A program made the translations under genes and the position numbers. From Oscillospiraceae bacterium (GTDB taxonomy: Bacteria > Bacillota > Clostridia > Oscillospirales > Acutalibacteraceae), in assembly GCA_025757685.1 (NCBI GenBank), contig CP107220.1, forward strand, positions 707,501-771,500: a stretch of DNA of 64,000 nucleotides, in the 5' to 3' direction. Position 1 is the stretch's first letter. Each line of letters starts with the position of its first letter. The notes below the pieces were generated by a model. The model did no database searches. It was given only the letters and a program-made list of their open reading frames with translations, and was not told the DNA's origin. Of the stretch, positions 25,479 to 34,286 are shown piece by piece.

Positions 25479-25506
25479 ATTTTACAATATTTTTAGAAAG
25501 TGTCAA
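25479..25506 (-). promoter_or_regulatory. Minus-strand promoter of the zinc-ribbon/DUF1294 pair
   Basis: Read on the minus strand, TTGACA (25506-25501) and TAAAAT (25484-25479) are 16 bases apart. The -35 box lies only two bases from the start codon of the divergent lipoprotein gene, so the two genes may share control. Confidence 0.65.
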
Positions 25507-25508
25507 GT

Positions 25509-26702
25509 ATGAAGAAAGTATTCCTCTCTCTTTTCTGCCTGGTACTGCTGTGCGGATGCACGGTGAACAAACCGGCGCAAATCGAGACCACACCGGCGCC
25601 GGACACGGCGGCTGCCGGAGAACTGACCGTGCGAAGCGTGTGGATCACTTACTACGAGCTCCAGGCCTTTACCGGCAAATACGATACCGGCGGCGACTTT
25701 TACAGCGCCGCATCAAAGGCTTTCGCTCAGTTGCAAAGGCGGGGCTTTACGGCGGTCACCGTGCAGGTGCACCCCTGCGCAGACGCCTTTTATCAGTCCA
25801 AATACTTTCCGGTCAGCGTCTACTGCTTTGGCAAAGCGGGCGGGGAACTAAAATACGACCCATTGGAACTGCTGTGCAAGGCGGCACACGAAAATCAACT
25901 GAAAATCGAAGCCTGGTTCAACCCTTACCGGGTGAGTCAGCAGGATAAGATCGAAAAACTCAGCGACGATAACATTGCTAAAAAGTGGTATAAGGAGAAA
26001 AACGGCAATGTGGTGATCGTGAATCAAAAAATCTACTTTAACCCGGCGGCCAAAGCGGTGCAAAAACGCATTGTGGCCGGCGTGCGGGAAATTGTGAAAA
26101 ACTACCCGGTAGACGGTATCCATTTTGATGATTACTTTTACCCGGATACCGATAAGAAAATTGACGCTAAGCAGTATGCTGTCTACTGCGCAGACGGCGG
26201 CAACTTGTCATTAGGTGACTGGCGGCGCAGCCGGGTGAATGACCTGATCCGTGCTGTTTATAAAGCTGTGAAAGAAGAAAATCAAAGCTGTACTTTTGGC
26301 ATCAGCCCGGCGGCGGGTATTGCCAATGATCGGGACAGTTTGTACGCCGATGTGGAGACCTGGGCAACCCAAAAGGGTTACTGCGATTATCTGTGTCCCC
26401 AGGTGTACTTCGGCTTTCTTAACGATACCCTGCCGTTTATGAAAACGGTAAAAGACTGGCGGGATCTGGTCACCGCCTGTGATCTTTATATCGGCCTGCC
26501 GCTGTATAAATGCGGCAAGGCAGACGCCTATGCCGGGCGGGGCAAAGGCGAATTCCGGGAAAATAAGAATATGATCTTTCGCCAAATTCAGTTTATCCGC
26601 CAAATTCCGGCGGTAAAGGGCTTTTATGTGTTCTCCTACGGCTATCTATCCGACGACAGCGTAGGGGAGGAGGTCAGCGGCCTTTACTCTGCTATGCAGT
26701 GA
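25509..26702 (+). CDS. GHL10/YngK-like glycosyl-hydrolase lipoprotein
   Basis: The 397-residue protein has a lipoprotein signal (FLSLFCLVLLCGC, lipid-modified Cys17), a Thr/Pro linker and a TIM-barrel domain of the GHL10/DUF187 family. Its features are RSVWITYYELQ, VQVHPCADAFY, EAWFNPYRVS, DGIHFDDYFYP (candidate acidic catalytic residues), FGISPAAGI and CPQVYFGF. Relatives are surface enzymes thought to act on glycans. I chose ATG 25509 because it gives a clean signal peptide; GTG 25500 is the other option. Its 3' end overlaps the convergent mtaB end by 19 bases. Confidence 0.88.
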   Translation: MKKVFLSLFCLVLLCGCTVNKPAQIETTPAPDTAAAGELTVRSVWITYYELQAFTGKYDTGGDFYSAASKAFAQLQRRGFTAVTVQVHPCADAFYQSKYFPVSVYCFGKAGGELKYDPLELLCKAAHENQLKIEAWFNPYRVSQQDKIEKLSDDNIAKKWYKEKNGNVVIVNQKIYFNPAAKAVQKRIVAGVREIVKNYPVDGIHFDDYFYPDTDKKIDAKQYAVYCADGGNLSLGDWRRSRVNDLIRAVYKAVKEENQSCTFGISPAAGIANDRDSLYADVETWATQKGYCDYLCPQVYFGFLNDTLPFMKTVKDWRDLVTACDLYIGLPLYKCGKADAYAGRGKGEFRENKNMIFRQIQFIRQIPAVKGFYVFSYGYLSDDSVGEEVSGLYSAMQ

Positions 26703-27970
26703 TCGGCGTTTTCTACTCCGGTAATGGTCACATCCACCAGATCGCCGATGTGCAGATCCCGGCGGTGGATGGTCACCGGTACATAATTGCGGGTGTAGCC
26801 GGTGTAGGTACCGTTCGGTTGTTGCTGCTCCACCAGCACCTGCGCTTTTTGACCCACCAGACCGTCAAAATAGGCCTCACGCAGCTTGTCTGTCTCTGCA
26901 ATCAACTTTTTTGCGCGGCGTTCCTTCTCCTGCCGAGGTACGCTGTCGCCCCGTTTAGAGGCGGCTGTGCCCTCTCGCTGAGAGTAGGGAAATACATGTA
27001 CCTTTTCAAACCCGATCTTCTTTGCAAAGGCCAGGCTCTCTTCAAAATCGGCTTCTGTTTCTTCATGAAAGCCGGTCATCATGTCCGTGGTCAAAGTGGC
27101 ACCCGGGAATGCGGCACGCAGCTTGCGGCACAGGTCTGCATATTCTTCCGCCGTGTAGTGGCGGTTCATGGATTTTAAGGTTTTGGTGCAGCCGCTTTGC
27201 AGGGAGATGTGGAACTGGGGACAGAATTTTTCTATCTTTGCCAGCCCGACAATCATGCGGTCGGTGATGTGGTCCGGCTCCAAAGAGCCCAGGCGCACCC
27301 GGGCAATGCCGGGGGTGCGGTCGCAAATGGCAACCGCGTCCAGCAGGTCAAAGTCCTGCCCCTTGCCGTAGGCGGACAGGTTGATGCCCACCAGTACGAT
27401 CTCTTTAATGCCGTGGGCAGCCAGGTCCTGTACTTCTTTTTCCAGGTCCGCCGGCGCCTTGGAGCGCACACGCCCCCTGGATTTGGGGATAATACAGTAG
27501 GAGCAAAACCGGTCACAGCCGTCCTCAATTTTTACAAAGGCGCGCACGCGCTGCCCAAAGCCGCTGATGGCGCAGGGGGCAAAGGGGTCGCCGGTTTGGT
27601 GGGCATTAATGTCCACAATGCGGCTTTTTTCTGTATGATACCGGTTGATGATGGAAAAAATATCACCGTCGCTCTTGTTAGAGAATACAATGTCTGCGTC
27701 CAGCTGGGCTTTGGCTTCCTCCGGGAACGCCTGGGGCATACAGCCGGTGAGAATCACCGTTGCGCCCGGGTGACGGCGCTTAAAGCGGCGCACGCTTTGG
27801 CGGGTCTTTTGGTCCGCAGTGGCGGTTACCGTACAAGAGTTGACGATGTAGTAGTCCGCTTCCTGATCCGGGGACACAATCTCAAAACCGGCGCTGCGCA
27901 GCAGCTCGGCCATATATTCACTTTCATACTGGTTGACTTTGCAGCCAAGGGTGTAAAAAGCAGCTTTCAT
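26684..27970 (-). CDS. mtaB: tRNA t6A37 methylthiotransferase MtaB
   Basis: The 428-residue enzyme converts t6A37 to ms2t6A37 in ANN-reading tRNAs. An N-terminal UPF0004 domain with three cluster cysteines (YTLGCKVNQYESE, NSCTVTA, TGCMPQ) is followed by the radical-SAM CDRFCSYC motif at about 147 and a C-terminal TRAM domain (about 365-428). KVNQ after the first Cys and the overall length favour MtaB over MiaB or RimO. ATG 27970 fits the family and follows GGAGCG. It converges with the lipoprotein gene (19-base overlap) and diverges from the carboxypeptidase gene. Confidence 0.94.
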   Translation of the reverse strand: MKAAFYTLGCKVNQYESEYMAELLRSAGFEIVSPDQEADYYIVNSCTVTATADQKTRQSVRRFKRRHPGATVILTGCMPQAFPEEAKAQLDADIVFSNKSDGDIFSIINRYHTEKSRIVDINAHQTGDPFAPCAISGFGQRVRAFVKIEDGCDRFCSYCIIPKSRGRVRSKAPADLEKEVQDLAAHGIKEIVLVGINLSAYGKGQDFDLLDAVAICDRTPGIARVRLGSLEPDHITDRMIVGLAKIEKFCPQFHISLQSGCTKTLKSMNRHYTAEEYADLCRKLRAAFPGATLTTDMMTGFHEETEADFEESLAFAKKIGFEKVHVFPYSQREGTAASKRGDSVPRQEKERRAKKLIAETDKLREAYFDGLVGQKAQVLVEQQQPNGTYTGYTRNYVPVTIHRRDLHIGDLVDVTITGVENADHCIAE

Positions 27971-28053
27971 ATCTATTACGCTCCAATCCACGACATTATA
28001 GCATAAAGCCGGTGGGGGAGCAAGATTTTTAGCGCAAACAATGAGGTGGTTTG

Positions 28054-29187
28054 ATGAAAAGAATCGGAACATTTTTGCTGGCTTTGATGCTGGCGTTGGC
28101 GGTGCCTGCGCCCTGCTTTGCCGCTGTGGATGAAAAGACGGTAGAGGCACCAAGTGCCGTGCTGGTGAGCGCAGATACAGGGGCTGTGCTCTTTGAGAAG
28201 AATGCCCACGACAGGCGCTCCCCGGCGTCGGTCACTAAGCTGATGACCATGCTGCTGGTGGCGGAAGCCTTGGACACCGGCAAGATTAAACTGACGGATA
28301 CAGTCACCGGCAGTGCCAACGCAGCCTCCAAGGGCGGCTCCCAAATCTGGTTGGAAGTGGGGGAGCAGATGACAGTGGAGGAACTGCTGAAGGCGGTGGT
28401 GATCGCTTCCGCCAATGATGCCTGTACGGCGCTGGCAGAGTTCGTAGCCGGGTCGGACGGCGCCTTTGTGCAGTGTATGAATGCCCGTGCCAAGGAATTG
28501 GGGCTACAAGATACCCATTTTGAGAACTGCACAGGGCTGGATGATACGGCCAAAAATCATTTTTCTTCTGCTTACGATCTGGCAGTGATTGCCCGGGAAG
28601 TGCTGCGCCACAACTGGATCACCAAGTATACTACCGTGTGGCTCGACAGTCTGCGGGACGGCAAAACGGAACTGAATAATACCAATAAATTGGTTAACAC
28701 TTATGACGGCATTACCGGGCTGAAAACCGGCACCACAGAGAAGGCGGGTTTTTGCCTGTGCGCGACTGCCCGGCGGGACGGTATGCAGCTGATCGCCGTG
28801 GTGCTGGGCGCCAAGACCAGCGAGCAGCGCTTTTCCGCTGCTACGGCTCTGCTGGACAGCGGCTTTGCGGATTATCGCCTGGTGACCCTGGCGGCAGACC
28901 CGAAGAAAATTACCCAAATTACCGTGAAAAACGGCGTCCAAAAGATCCTGAACCCTGCCGTGCCTGCAAAACAGCAGTTGCTTTGTGCCAAAGGCAGCGG
29001 TGATCCCACTTATGAATATAAGTTAAAAAGGACGGTGGATGCGCCTGTGCGCAAGAACACCAGAGTGGGCACCGTGAAAGTCAAACTGGACGGAAAAATG
29101 GTGGCGGAACTGCCGGTGTATGCCGGGATAAATATCGACAAAACCGCCTTTTGGTCGGTTTTTGTCCGCTTTTTAAGGACATTTTGA
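28054..29187 (+). CDS. D-alanyl-D-alanine carboxypeptidase (PBP5-like)
   Basis: The 377-residue serine peptidase trims the terminal D-Ala from peptidoglycan stem peptides. It has a signal peptide (FLLALMLALAVPAPCFA), the active-site SxxK as SVTK (about residue 58), the SAN triad element SANDACTAL (about 119), LKTGTTEKAG (about 225) and a PBP5 C-terminal domain (about 280-350). A hydrophobic C-terminus (TAFWSVFVRFLRTF) could hold it to the membrane. ATG 28054 follows GAGGTGG. DacB and DacF subtypes cannot be told apart here. Confidence 0.93.
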   Translation: MKRIGTFLLALMLALAVPAPCFAAVDEKTVEAPSAVLVSADTGAVLFEKNAHDRRSPASVTKLMTMLLVAEALDTGKIKLTDTVTGSANAASKGGSQIWLEVGEQMTVEELLKAVVIASANDACTALAEFVAGSDGAFVQCMNARAKELGLQDTHFENCTGLDDTAKNHFSSAYDLAVIAREVLRHNWITKYTTVWLDSLRDGKTELNNTNKLVNTYDGITGLKTGTTEKAGFCLCATARRDGMQLIAVVLGAKTSEQRFSAATALLDSGFADYRLVTLAADPKKITQITVKNGVQKILNPAVPAKQQLLCAKGSGDPTYEYKLKRTVDAPVRKNTRVGTVKVKLDGKMVAELPVYAGINIDKTAFWSVFVRFLRTF

Positions 29188-29196
29188 AAATAAGTG

Positions 29197-29225
29197 TTGA
29201 AAAATCTGCCTTGTTGTTGTAAAAT
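29197..29225 (+). promoter_or_regulatory. Sigma-A promoter of pgi
   Basis: TTGAAA (29197-29202) and TAAAAT (29220-29225) are separated by 17 bases. The predicted leader is about 28 bases and contains a GGAG ribosome site. Confidence 0.7.
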
Positions 29226-29259
29226 GAGGATTTGAAATTCCAAGAAGAATGGAGATAAA

Positions 29260-30609
29260 ATGATGGCAGTTAAATTTAACAGTAATTTTGCTGAAACTTT
29301 TGTCAGCAAGGCGGATATTCAGGCGCTGGAGCCCCAGGCTGCGGCTGCGCAAAAGACCCTGATGGACGGTACCGGTGCCGGTAACGACTTTTTGGGTTGG
29401 GTACATCTGCCCACCGATTATGACAAAGAGGAGTTTGCTCGCATTAAAAAGGCGGCTTCTTACATTCAGAAGAATGCGGATGTACTGATCGTGATCGGTA
29501 TCGGCGGTTCTTATCTTGGCGCCCGTGCTGTGATTGAGGCACTGAAGTCCCCCAATTACAACCTGCTGGCTAAAGATACCCCGCAGATCTTCTTTATCGG
29601 CAACTCCATCAGCCCGGAGATGCTGAATGAAACCGTGGCTCTTTGTGAGGGCAAGGATATTTGCGTGAATGTGATCAGCAAGAGTGGTACCACCACGGAG
29701 CCGGCTATCGCTTTTCGTGTGTTCCGGGAGATGGTCAACAAGAAGTACAGCGCAGAGGAGGCGGCAAAGCGCATTTTCTGCACCACCGACCAGTCTAAGG
29801 GTACCTTAAAGGCGTTGGCAGATGCAGAGGGCTATGAGACCTTTGTGGTGCCGGATAATGTGGGCGGCCGTTACAGCGTGCTCACCGCCGTGGGTCTGTT
29901 GCCCATCGCTGTGGCCGGTATTGATATTGATGCTTTGATGACCGGGGCCAAGACCGCAGAGGATACTCTGTGCGGCCAAACGGTAGACACAAATGATGTG
30001 CTGAAATATGCCGCCGCCAGAAATTGCTTCTACAACAAGGGCAAGAGTCTGGAGTGCTTTGTGTCTTATGAGCCGGCAATGACACTGTTCAACGAATGGC
30101 TCAAGCAGCTGTTTGCAGAGAGCGAGGGCAAGGACGGCAAGGGTCTGTTCCCGGTATCCTGCGTGTTTTCCACCGACCTGCACTCCGTAGGTCAGTATAT
30201 CCAGGAAAGCGGCAGCAAGCTGATGTTTGAGACCGTGATGCAGTTTGCCCGCCCCCAGAGCGATTATATGATCGGTGAGGAAGAAGGCAATATTGACGGC
30301 TTGAACTTCCTGGCCGGTAAGGAAATGAGTTATGTGAATGAAAAGGCCCGCCAGGGCACTCTGCTGGCCCACACCGCCGGCGGCGTTGGCAACTTCGTTC
30401 TGGAAATCGACGCCCTGGACGCAGAAAACATGGGCTATATGATCTATTTCTTTGAGAAAGTATGCGCCGTTTCCGGCTATATGCTGGGGGTCAATCCCTT
30501 TAATCAGCCCGGCGTAGAGAGCTACAAAAAGAATATGTTTGCACTCCTTGGCAAACCCGGTTATGAAAGTGAAAAAGAAAACCTTGAAAAACAGTTGGGG
30601 TTATGCTAA
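29260..30609 (+). CDS. pgi: Glucose-6-phosphate isomerase
   Basis: The 449-residue enzyme interconverts glucose-6-phosphate and fructose-6-phosphate. VIGIGGSYLGARA (about residues 73-85), ISKSGTTTEPA (about 141), VGGRYSVLTAVGL and the C-terminal GVNPFNQPGVESYKKN lysine segment are diagnostic of the bacterial short type. Two ATGs stand in tandem (29260 and 29263); GGAG lies five or eight bases ahead. It has its own promoter and is monocistronic or nearly so: another promoter lies inside its last codons. Confidence 0.97.
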   Translation: MMAVKFNSNFAETFVSKADIQALEPQAAAAQKTLMDGTGAGNDFLGWVHLPTDYDKEEFARIKKAASYIQKNADVLIVIGIGGSYLGARAVIEALKSPNYNLLAKDTPQIFFIGNSISPEMLNETVALCEGKDICVNVISKSGTTTEPAIAFRVFREMVNKKYSAEEAAKRIFCTTDQSKGTLKALADAEGYETFVVPDNVGGRYSVLTAVGLLPIAVAGIDIDALMTGAKTAEDTLCGQTVDTNDVLKYAAARNCFYNKGKSLECFVSYEPAMTLFNEWLKQLFAESEGKDGKGLFPVSCVFSTDLHSVGQYIQESGSKLMFETVMQFARPQSDYMIGEEEGNIDGLNFLAGKEMSYVNEKARQGTLLAHTAGGVGNFVLEIDALDAENMGYMIYFFEKVCAVSGYMLGVNPFNQPGVESYKKNMFALLGKPGYESEKENLEKQLGLC

Positions 30610-30612
30610 AAT
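30584..30612 (+). promoter_or_regulatory. Promoter of the P-loop orphan, inside the end of pgi
   Basis: TTGAAA (30584-30589) and TAAAAT (30607-30612) are 17 bases apart. The -35 box and spacer lie within pgi codons. Confidence 0.6.
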
Positions 30613-30647
30613 AGAGTTGCAAATAAATCCTATTGGAGGAATAATAA

Positions 30648-31064
30648 ATGATTAAGCTCATTATCGGCAACAAAGGCTCAGGCAAAACCAAAAAACTCAT
30701 TGACCTGGTGAACACCTGCGTAGAGAAGTCTGACGGCAATGTGGTGTGCATTGAAAAGGAGCCCAAGCTCACTTACGATGTGTCCTCTAAGGCTCGCCTG
30801 CTGGAGACCGATACATACCGTGTCAGCGGTTGTAAGGCGTTTTACGGCTTTTTGGCCGGTATCTGCGCCGGCAACTACGACGTGACGGATATTTTGATCG
30901 ACGCCACCTTTAAGATCGTTGGCAGAGAGTATCAGAAGCTGGTACAGTTCTTTGATATGCTGTCCGAGTTGAGCGAGGCACAGGATGTGGATTTCTACTT
31001 CACCATCAGCTGTGACAAAGAGGATCTGCCGGTGGAAGTGTTTGACTACTGCGAAGAGCTGTAA
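30648..31064 (+). CDS. Conserved P-loop ATPase-like protein of unknown function
   Basis: The 138-residue protein begins MIKLIIGNKGSGKTKKL, a perfect Walker A (residues 8-15). It continues with VVCIEKEPKLTYDV, a Walker B-like DILIDATF (about 81-88) and FTISCDKEDLP near the end. The layout resembles a thymidine-kinase-like minimal P-loop fold, but the thymidine-kinase lasso and zinc residues are absent. Close relatives in Clostridia are often loosely named 'PilT' proteins, without evidence. GGAGGAATA gives a strong ribosome site, and the gene has its own promoter and terminator. Confidence 0.8.
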   Translation: MIKLIIGNKGSGKTKKLIDLVNTCVEKSDGNVVCIEKEPKLTYDVSSKARLLETDTYRVSGCKAFYGFLAGICAGNYDVTDILIDATFKIVGREYQKLVQFFDMLSELSEAQDVDFYFTISCDKEDLPVEVFDYCEEL

Positions 31065-31077
31065 GCAAAAATGCACA

Positions 31078-31110
31078 AATAAAGAGCCTTTTTCAGGCTC
31101 TTTATTTTTT
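31078..31110 (+). terminator. Terminator after the P-loop gene
   Basis: AAAGAGCCT and AGGCTCTTT form a 9-bp stem with a TTTTC loop (31081-31103), followed by ATTTTTT. Confidence 0.9.
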
Positions 31111-31128
31111 CCGCCGCAAAAATAACTA

Positions 31129-31157
31129 TTGACAAAGCGGCGTCTTGTATATATAAT
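31129..31157 (+). promoter_or_regulatory. Consensus sigma-A promoter of yceD-rpmF
   Basis: Perfect TTGACA (31129-31134) and perfect TATAAT (31152-31157) are separated by 17 bases. This is the best promoter in the window and fits a ribosomal-protein operon. Confidence 0.9.
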
Positions 31158-31185
31158 ACTTAAAGTGCGATCGTGAGGTGGTTTT

Positions 31186-31683
31186 GTGAAGTTAGACCTG
31201 AAGGCACTTTTCGGCGGCGATACACAGCGTATTGCCATTGAGGAGCAGCTGGACTTCCACGATTTGCAATACGGTTCGTATTGCCCGCTGCGCCAGCCGG
31301 TGCGCGTGACCGGACAGGCGTATGCAAAGGCGGATGTATGTTATTTAGATCTGGATCTGTCCTTTGTGTTTGACGGCGTGTGCGACCGCTGCGCCGAGCC
31401 CATTCAAAAGCCCATGTTGTTGTCCTTACACAAGATCTTGGTAGAGGATCTCCAAAACCGGGAGGATGCGGACGACGAATATGTTTTGGTACAGGACAGC
31501 GCGCTGGATCTCAGCGACCTTTTGCGGGAAGAGCTATTATTGTTCTTTCCCACCAAAATGCTGTGCAAGCCGGACTGTAAGGGTCTTTGCTGCAAGTGCG
31601 GCAAGAATTTGAATGACGGACCCTGCGACTGCCAAAAGGATGTGGATCCCAGATTGGAAGCCCTTTTGCAGCTGCTGGATTAA
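31186..31683 (+). CDS. yceD: YceD/DUF177 family protein
   Basis: The 165-residue protein belongs to DUF177. It has FDGVCDRCAEPI in the middle and, near the C-terminus, the cysteine cluster LCKPDCKGLCCKCGKNLNDGPCDC, which probably binds metal. The family is nearly always encoded directly before rpmF and has been tied to 23S rRNA processing or levels. The start is GTG 31186 behind GAGGTGG. rpmF follows 41 bases after the stop. Confidence 0.9.
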   Translation: MKLDLKALFGGDTQRIAIEEQLDFHDLQYGSYCPLRQPVRVTGQAYAKADVCYLDLDLSFVFDGVCDRCAEPIQKPMLLSLHKILVEDLQNREDADDEYVLVQDSALDLSDLLREELLLFFPTKMLCKPDCKGLCCKCGKNLNDGPCDCQKDVDPRLEALLQLLD

Positions 31684-31724
31684 GTGATTATTTTGCATCA
31701 AGGATTATAAAGGAGGCAATTCAA

Positions 31725-31910
31725 ATGGCAGTACCTAAGAGAAAAACTTCAAAGGCAAGAAAGAACAAAAGACGTTCCAGCGTTTGGAAGCTGAATGCGC
31801 CTACTCTCGTTAAGTGCCCCAACTGCGCCGGCTACACCGTGCCGCACAAAGTGTGCGCCAACTGCGGTTACTACAACGGCAAGGCAGTTGTCAGCAAGGA
31901 CGAGGCGTAA
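31725..31910 (+). CDS. rpmF: Ribosomal protein L32
   Basis: The 61-residue protein starts MAVPKRKTSKARKNKRRS, the universal L32 N-terminus. It keeps four zinc-binding cysteines (CPNC at about 31, CANC at about 44), so it is the zinc-dependent (C+) form. AAAGGAGGC gives a strong ribosome site. It is the second gene of the yceD-rpmF operon. Confidence 0.98.
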   Translation: MAVPKRKTSKARKNKRRSSVWKLNAPTLVKCPNCAGYTVPHKVCANCGYYNGKAVVSKDEA

Positions 31911-32009
31911 GCCAAAAACTTCAACACAAAGGCGGACTTGGTCACAGCCGAACAGGCTGCGGGGCTTATGTCCGCCTTTCTTGCTATTTGCTTGAAAGGA
32001 GGGTCTGTT

Positions 32010-33338
32010 ATGGCGAGACCTGTTGTTGCCATTGTGGGCCGCCCCAACGTGGGCAAATCCACACTTTTTAATAAATTGGTAGGCGCCCGTCTGTCCATTG
32101 TGGACGACAAGCCCGGCGTGACCCGGGACCGCATTTACGGCGACTGTGAGTGGTTGGGTCACCGCTTTCTGCTGGTGGATACCGGCGGTATTGAGCCGCG
32201 GGCGGATGATGTGATCCTCTCTCAAATGCGCGCCCAGGCCAACATTGCTATTGCCACGGCGGATGTGATTGTGCTGGTGACGGATTTGCGCAGCGGCGTG
32301 GTGGCTACCGATCAGGATGTGGCCAATATGCTGCAAAAAAGCGGCAAGCCGGTGATTCTGTGCGTCAATAAGTGCGACAGTGTCGGTGCCCCGGATCCGG
32401 AGTTCTACGAATTTTATAATTTGGGTATGGGTGACCCGATTGCTGTATCGGCCGTGCACGGTCACGGCACCGGCGATCTGTTGGATGCGGTGATCGCTTA
32501 CTTTCCACCGGAGAGTGAGGAGGAAGAGGAAGACGATACCATCAAGGTGGCGGTCATCGGCAAGCCCAATGTGGGCAAGTCCTCATTGATCAACCGGATC
32601 AGCGGCCAGGAGCGAGCCATTGTGTCCGATATTGCAGGCACCACACGGGACGCTACGGACACCCGTATTGAAAATCAATACGGCAAGTTCACCTTTATTG
32701 ACACCGCAGGCATTCGGCGCAAGAGCAAGGTGACAGACGCCATTGAAAAATACAGCATTATCCGCGCCCGTACTGCTGTGGAGCGAGCCAATGTGTGCGT
32801 GATTATGATCGATGCTACCGAAGGCTTCACGGAGCAGGACTCCAAGGTGGCCGGTATAGCTCTGGACCAAGGCAAGGGCTGTATTGTGTTGGTTAACAAG
32901 TGGGACGCTGTGGAAAAAGACGGCAATACGATGCGGGAGTATAAAGAGAAGCTGGCAGTAGACTTTGCCTTTATGAAGTTTGCGCCCTTTGTGTTTATCT
33001 CTGCCAAGACCGGCCAGCGTGTGGATCGCCTGTTTGAGCAGATCGCTTATGTGTATGCTCAGAGCACCATGCGCATTTCCACCGGCAAATTGAACGAAAT
33101 TCTCGGCGCTGCCACCGCCCGGGTGCAGCCGCCTACGGATAAGGGCAAGCGGCTGAAGATCTATTATATGACCCAGGCGTCTGTGTGCCCGCCAACCTTT
33201 GTGTTTTTTGTGAACAACGCCCAACTGTTCCATTTCTCTTACCAGCGGTATCTGGAGAACCAAATCCGTGAGGTGTTTGGTCTGGAGGGTACGCCGGTGC
33301 GCTTTATTATTCGCGAGAGGGGAGAGGGCAAAAAATGA
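32010..33338 (+). CDS. der: Ribosome-assembly GTPase Der (EngA)
   Basis: The 442-residue protein has two tandem GTPase domains, with GRPNVGKST (about residue 9), DTGGIE, NKCD, then GKPNVGKSS (about 185), DTAGI and NKWD. The C-terminal KH-like domain runs from about 350 to the end. Der is needed for 50S maturation. I chose ATG 32010 (MARPVVAIV) because AAAGGAGGG lies ahead and the family begins here; an in-frame ATG 72 bases upstream encodes unrelated residues. plsY overlaps the end by four bases. Confidence 0.97.
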   Translation: MARPVVAIVGRPNVGKSTLFNKLVGARLSIVDDKPGVTRDRIYGDCEWLGHRFLLVDTGGIEPRADDVILSQMRAQANIAIATADVIVLVTDLRSGVVATDQDVANMLQKSGKPVILCVNKCDSVGAPDPEFYEFYNLGMGDPIAVSAVHGHGTGDLLDAVIAYFPPESEEEEEDDTIKVAVIGKPNVGKSSLINRISGQERAIVSDIAGTTRDATDTRIENQYGKFTFIDTAGIRRKSKVTDAIEKYSIIRARTAVERANVCVIMIDATEGFTEQDSKVAGIALDQGKGCIVLVNKWDAVEKDGNTMREYKEKLAVDFAFMKFAPFVFISAKTGQRVDRLFEQIAYVYAQSTMRISTGKLNEILGAATARVQPPTDKGKRLKIYYMTQASVCPPTFVFFVNNAQLFHFSYQRYLENQIREVFGLEGTPVRFIIRERGEGKK

Positions 33339-33967
33339 TTTTTCGTCTGATCCTGGGTGCGGTTCTGTCTTATTTACTGGGAAGCCTGAATTTTGGTATC
33401 ATTCTTTCTCGCAAGTTCCAAAAGGAAGATGTGCGCACCCACGGCAGCGGTAACGCCGGTTCTACCAATATGCTGCGAAATTACGGCAAACTGCCGGCAG
33501 TTGCAACGATTTTAGGCGATATGGCTAAGGTAGCTGTGGCCATTTTGCTGGTGCGTCTGCTGGTGGGGAATGAACTATATGCGCAGCAGCCGATTTTCAT
33601 CAAGTCCTTTGCCGGGCTGTTCTGCGTGCTGGGTCATATCTTTCCTTGCTTTTTCCGGTTTAAGGGCGGCAAGGGTGTGGCTACCTGCGGCGGTATGGTG
33701 TTTATGATCGACTGGCGGATCGCCCTGATCCTGCTGGCGGTGTTTTTTGTGGCCGTCCTAATTACCAAATGGGTATCGCTGGGTTCCATCTTAATGGCAA
33801 TCCTGTACCCGGTGCTGATGGGTCTGTTTTATAAGTCCGTTCCCATTACGCTGATCTCCGTGGTGTTTGCGGCCATTGTGCTGGTTGCCCACCGGGAGAA
33901 CATCAAGCGGATATTAAACGGTACGGAAAGCAAGATTACCGTTGGCAGTAAAAATAAAAAAGAATAA
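33335..33967 (+). CDS. plsY: Acyl-phosphate:glycerol-3-phosphate acyltransferase PlsY
   Basis: The 210-residue membrane enzyme makes lysophosphatidate from acyl phosphate and glycerol-3-phosphate. The three conserved loops are present: SLNFGIILS...GSGNAGSTNM (about 16-47), GHIFPCFFRFKGGKGVAT (about 101-118) and the third motif around the final helix VVFAAIVLVAHRENIKRI. Five or more membrane segments are evident. It overlaps der by four bases, the usual der-plsY pair in Clostridia. Confidence 0.96.
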   Translation: MIFRLILGAVLSYLLGSLNFGIILSRKFQKEDVRTHGSGNAGSTNMLRNYGKLPAVATILGDMAKVAVAILLVRLLVGNELYAQQPIFIKSFAGLFCVLGHIFPCFFRFKGGKGVATCGGMVFMIDWRIALILLAVFFVAVLITKWVSLGSILMAILYPVLMGLFYKSVPITLISVVFAAIVLVAHRENIKRILNGTESKITVGSKNKKE

Positions 33968-33975
33968 GTAAAAGA

Positions 33976-34016
33976 AAAAGCGCAGCTGACACAATTGTGT
34001 GTCAGCTGCGCTTTTG
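33976..34016 (+). terminator. Terminator after plsY
   Basis: A 14-bp perfect stem (GCGCAGCTGACACA 33980-33993 with its complement at 33998-34011), an ATTG loop and a T-run follow the plsY stop. Confidence 0.92.
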
Positions 34017-34027
34017 TAGCAGAGTAA

Positions 34028-34060
34028 AAAAAGAAACCGCTGAACAGTGCAGCGGTTTTA
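34028..34060 (-). terminator. Terminator of rpmB (minus strand)
   Basis: AAACCGCTG (34034-34042) pairs with CAGCGGTTT (34050-34058). On the minus strand it follows the rpmB stop by a few bases and ends in a run of seven T. Confidence 0.88.
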
Positions 34061-34065
34061 TCTCA

Positions 34066-34251
34066 TTACGCTCTTTCGACCTTACCGGAACGAAGACATC
34101 TGGTGCAAACATAAACTCTTTTCGGAGAGCCGTTTACAATAGCCTTAACTTTCTTAATGTTGGGTTTCCAGGTTCTGTTGGACCGTCTGTGTGAATGAGA
34201 AACCTTGATGCCAAAGGACATTTCTTTCCCGCAGTATTCACATTTTGCCAT
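34066..34251 (-). CDS. rpmB: Ribosomal protein L28
   Basis: The 61-residue protein MAKCEYCGKEMSFGIKVSHS... has the L28 pattern SHSHRRSNRTWKPNI and two CxxC zinc pairs (CEYC at 4-7, CTRC near 50), so it is the zinc-binding form. It is transcribed alone, divergent from recA, with its own promoter and terminator. In Bacillus rpmB lies near spoVM; here it has moved about 15 kb away. Confidence 0.98.
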   Translation of the reverse strand: MAKCEYCGKEMSFGIKVSHSHRRSNRTWKPNIKKVKAIVNGSPKRVYVCTRCLRSGKVERA

Positions 34252-34286
34252 GTGCGAACACCTCCTTACTAAATTACAACGCCGCT

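Noticed and set aside
27197..28006. Open frame antisense to mtaB; similar long antisense frames over the Gfo/Idh gene (48435-49265) and the epimerase gene (54117-55109).
   Set aside because: The opposite strands encode clear full-length families; the frames are codon-bias shadows.
31938..32009. A 24-residue N-terminal extension of Der.
   Set aside because: The strong AAAGGAGGG ribosome site and the family start both point to 32010.
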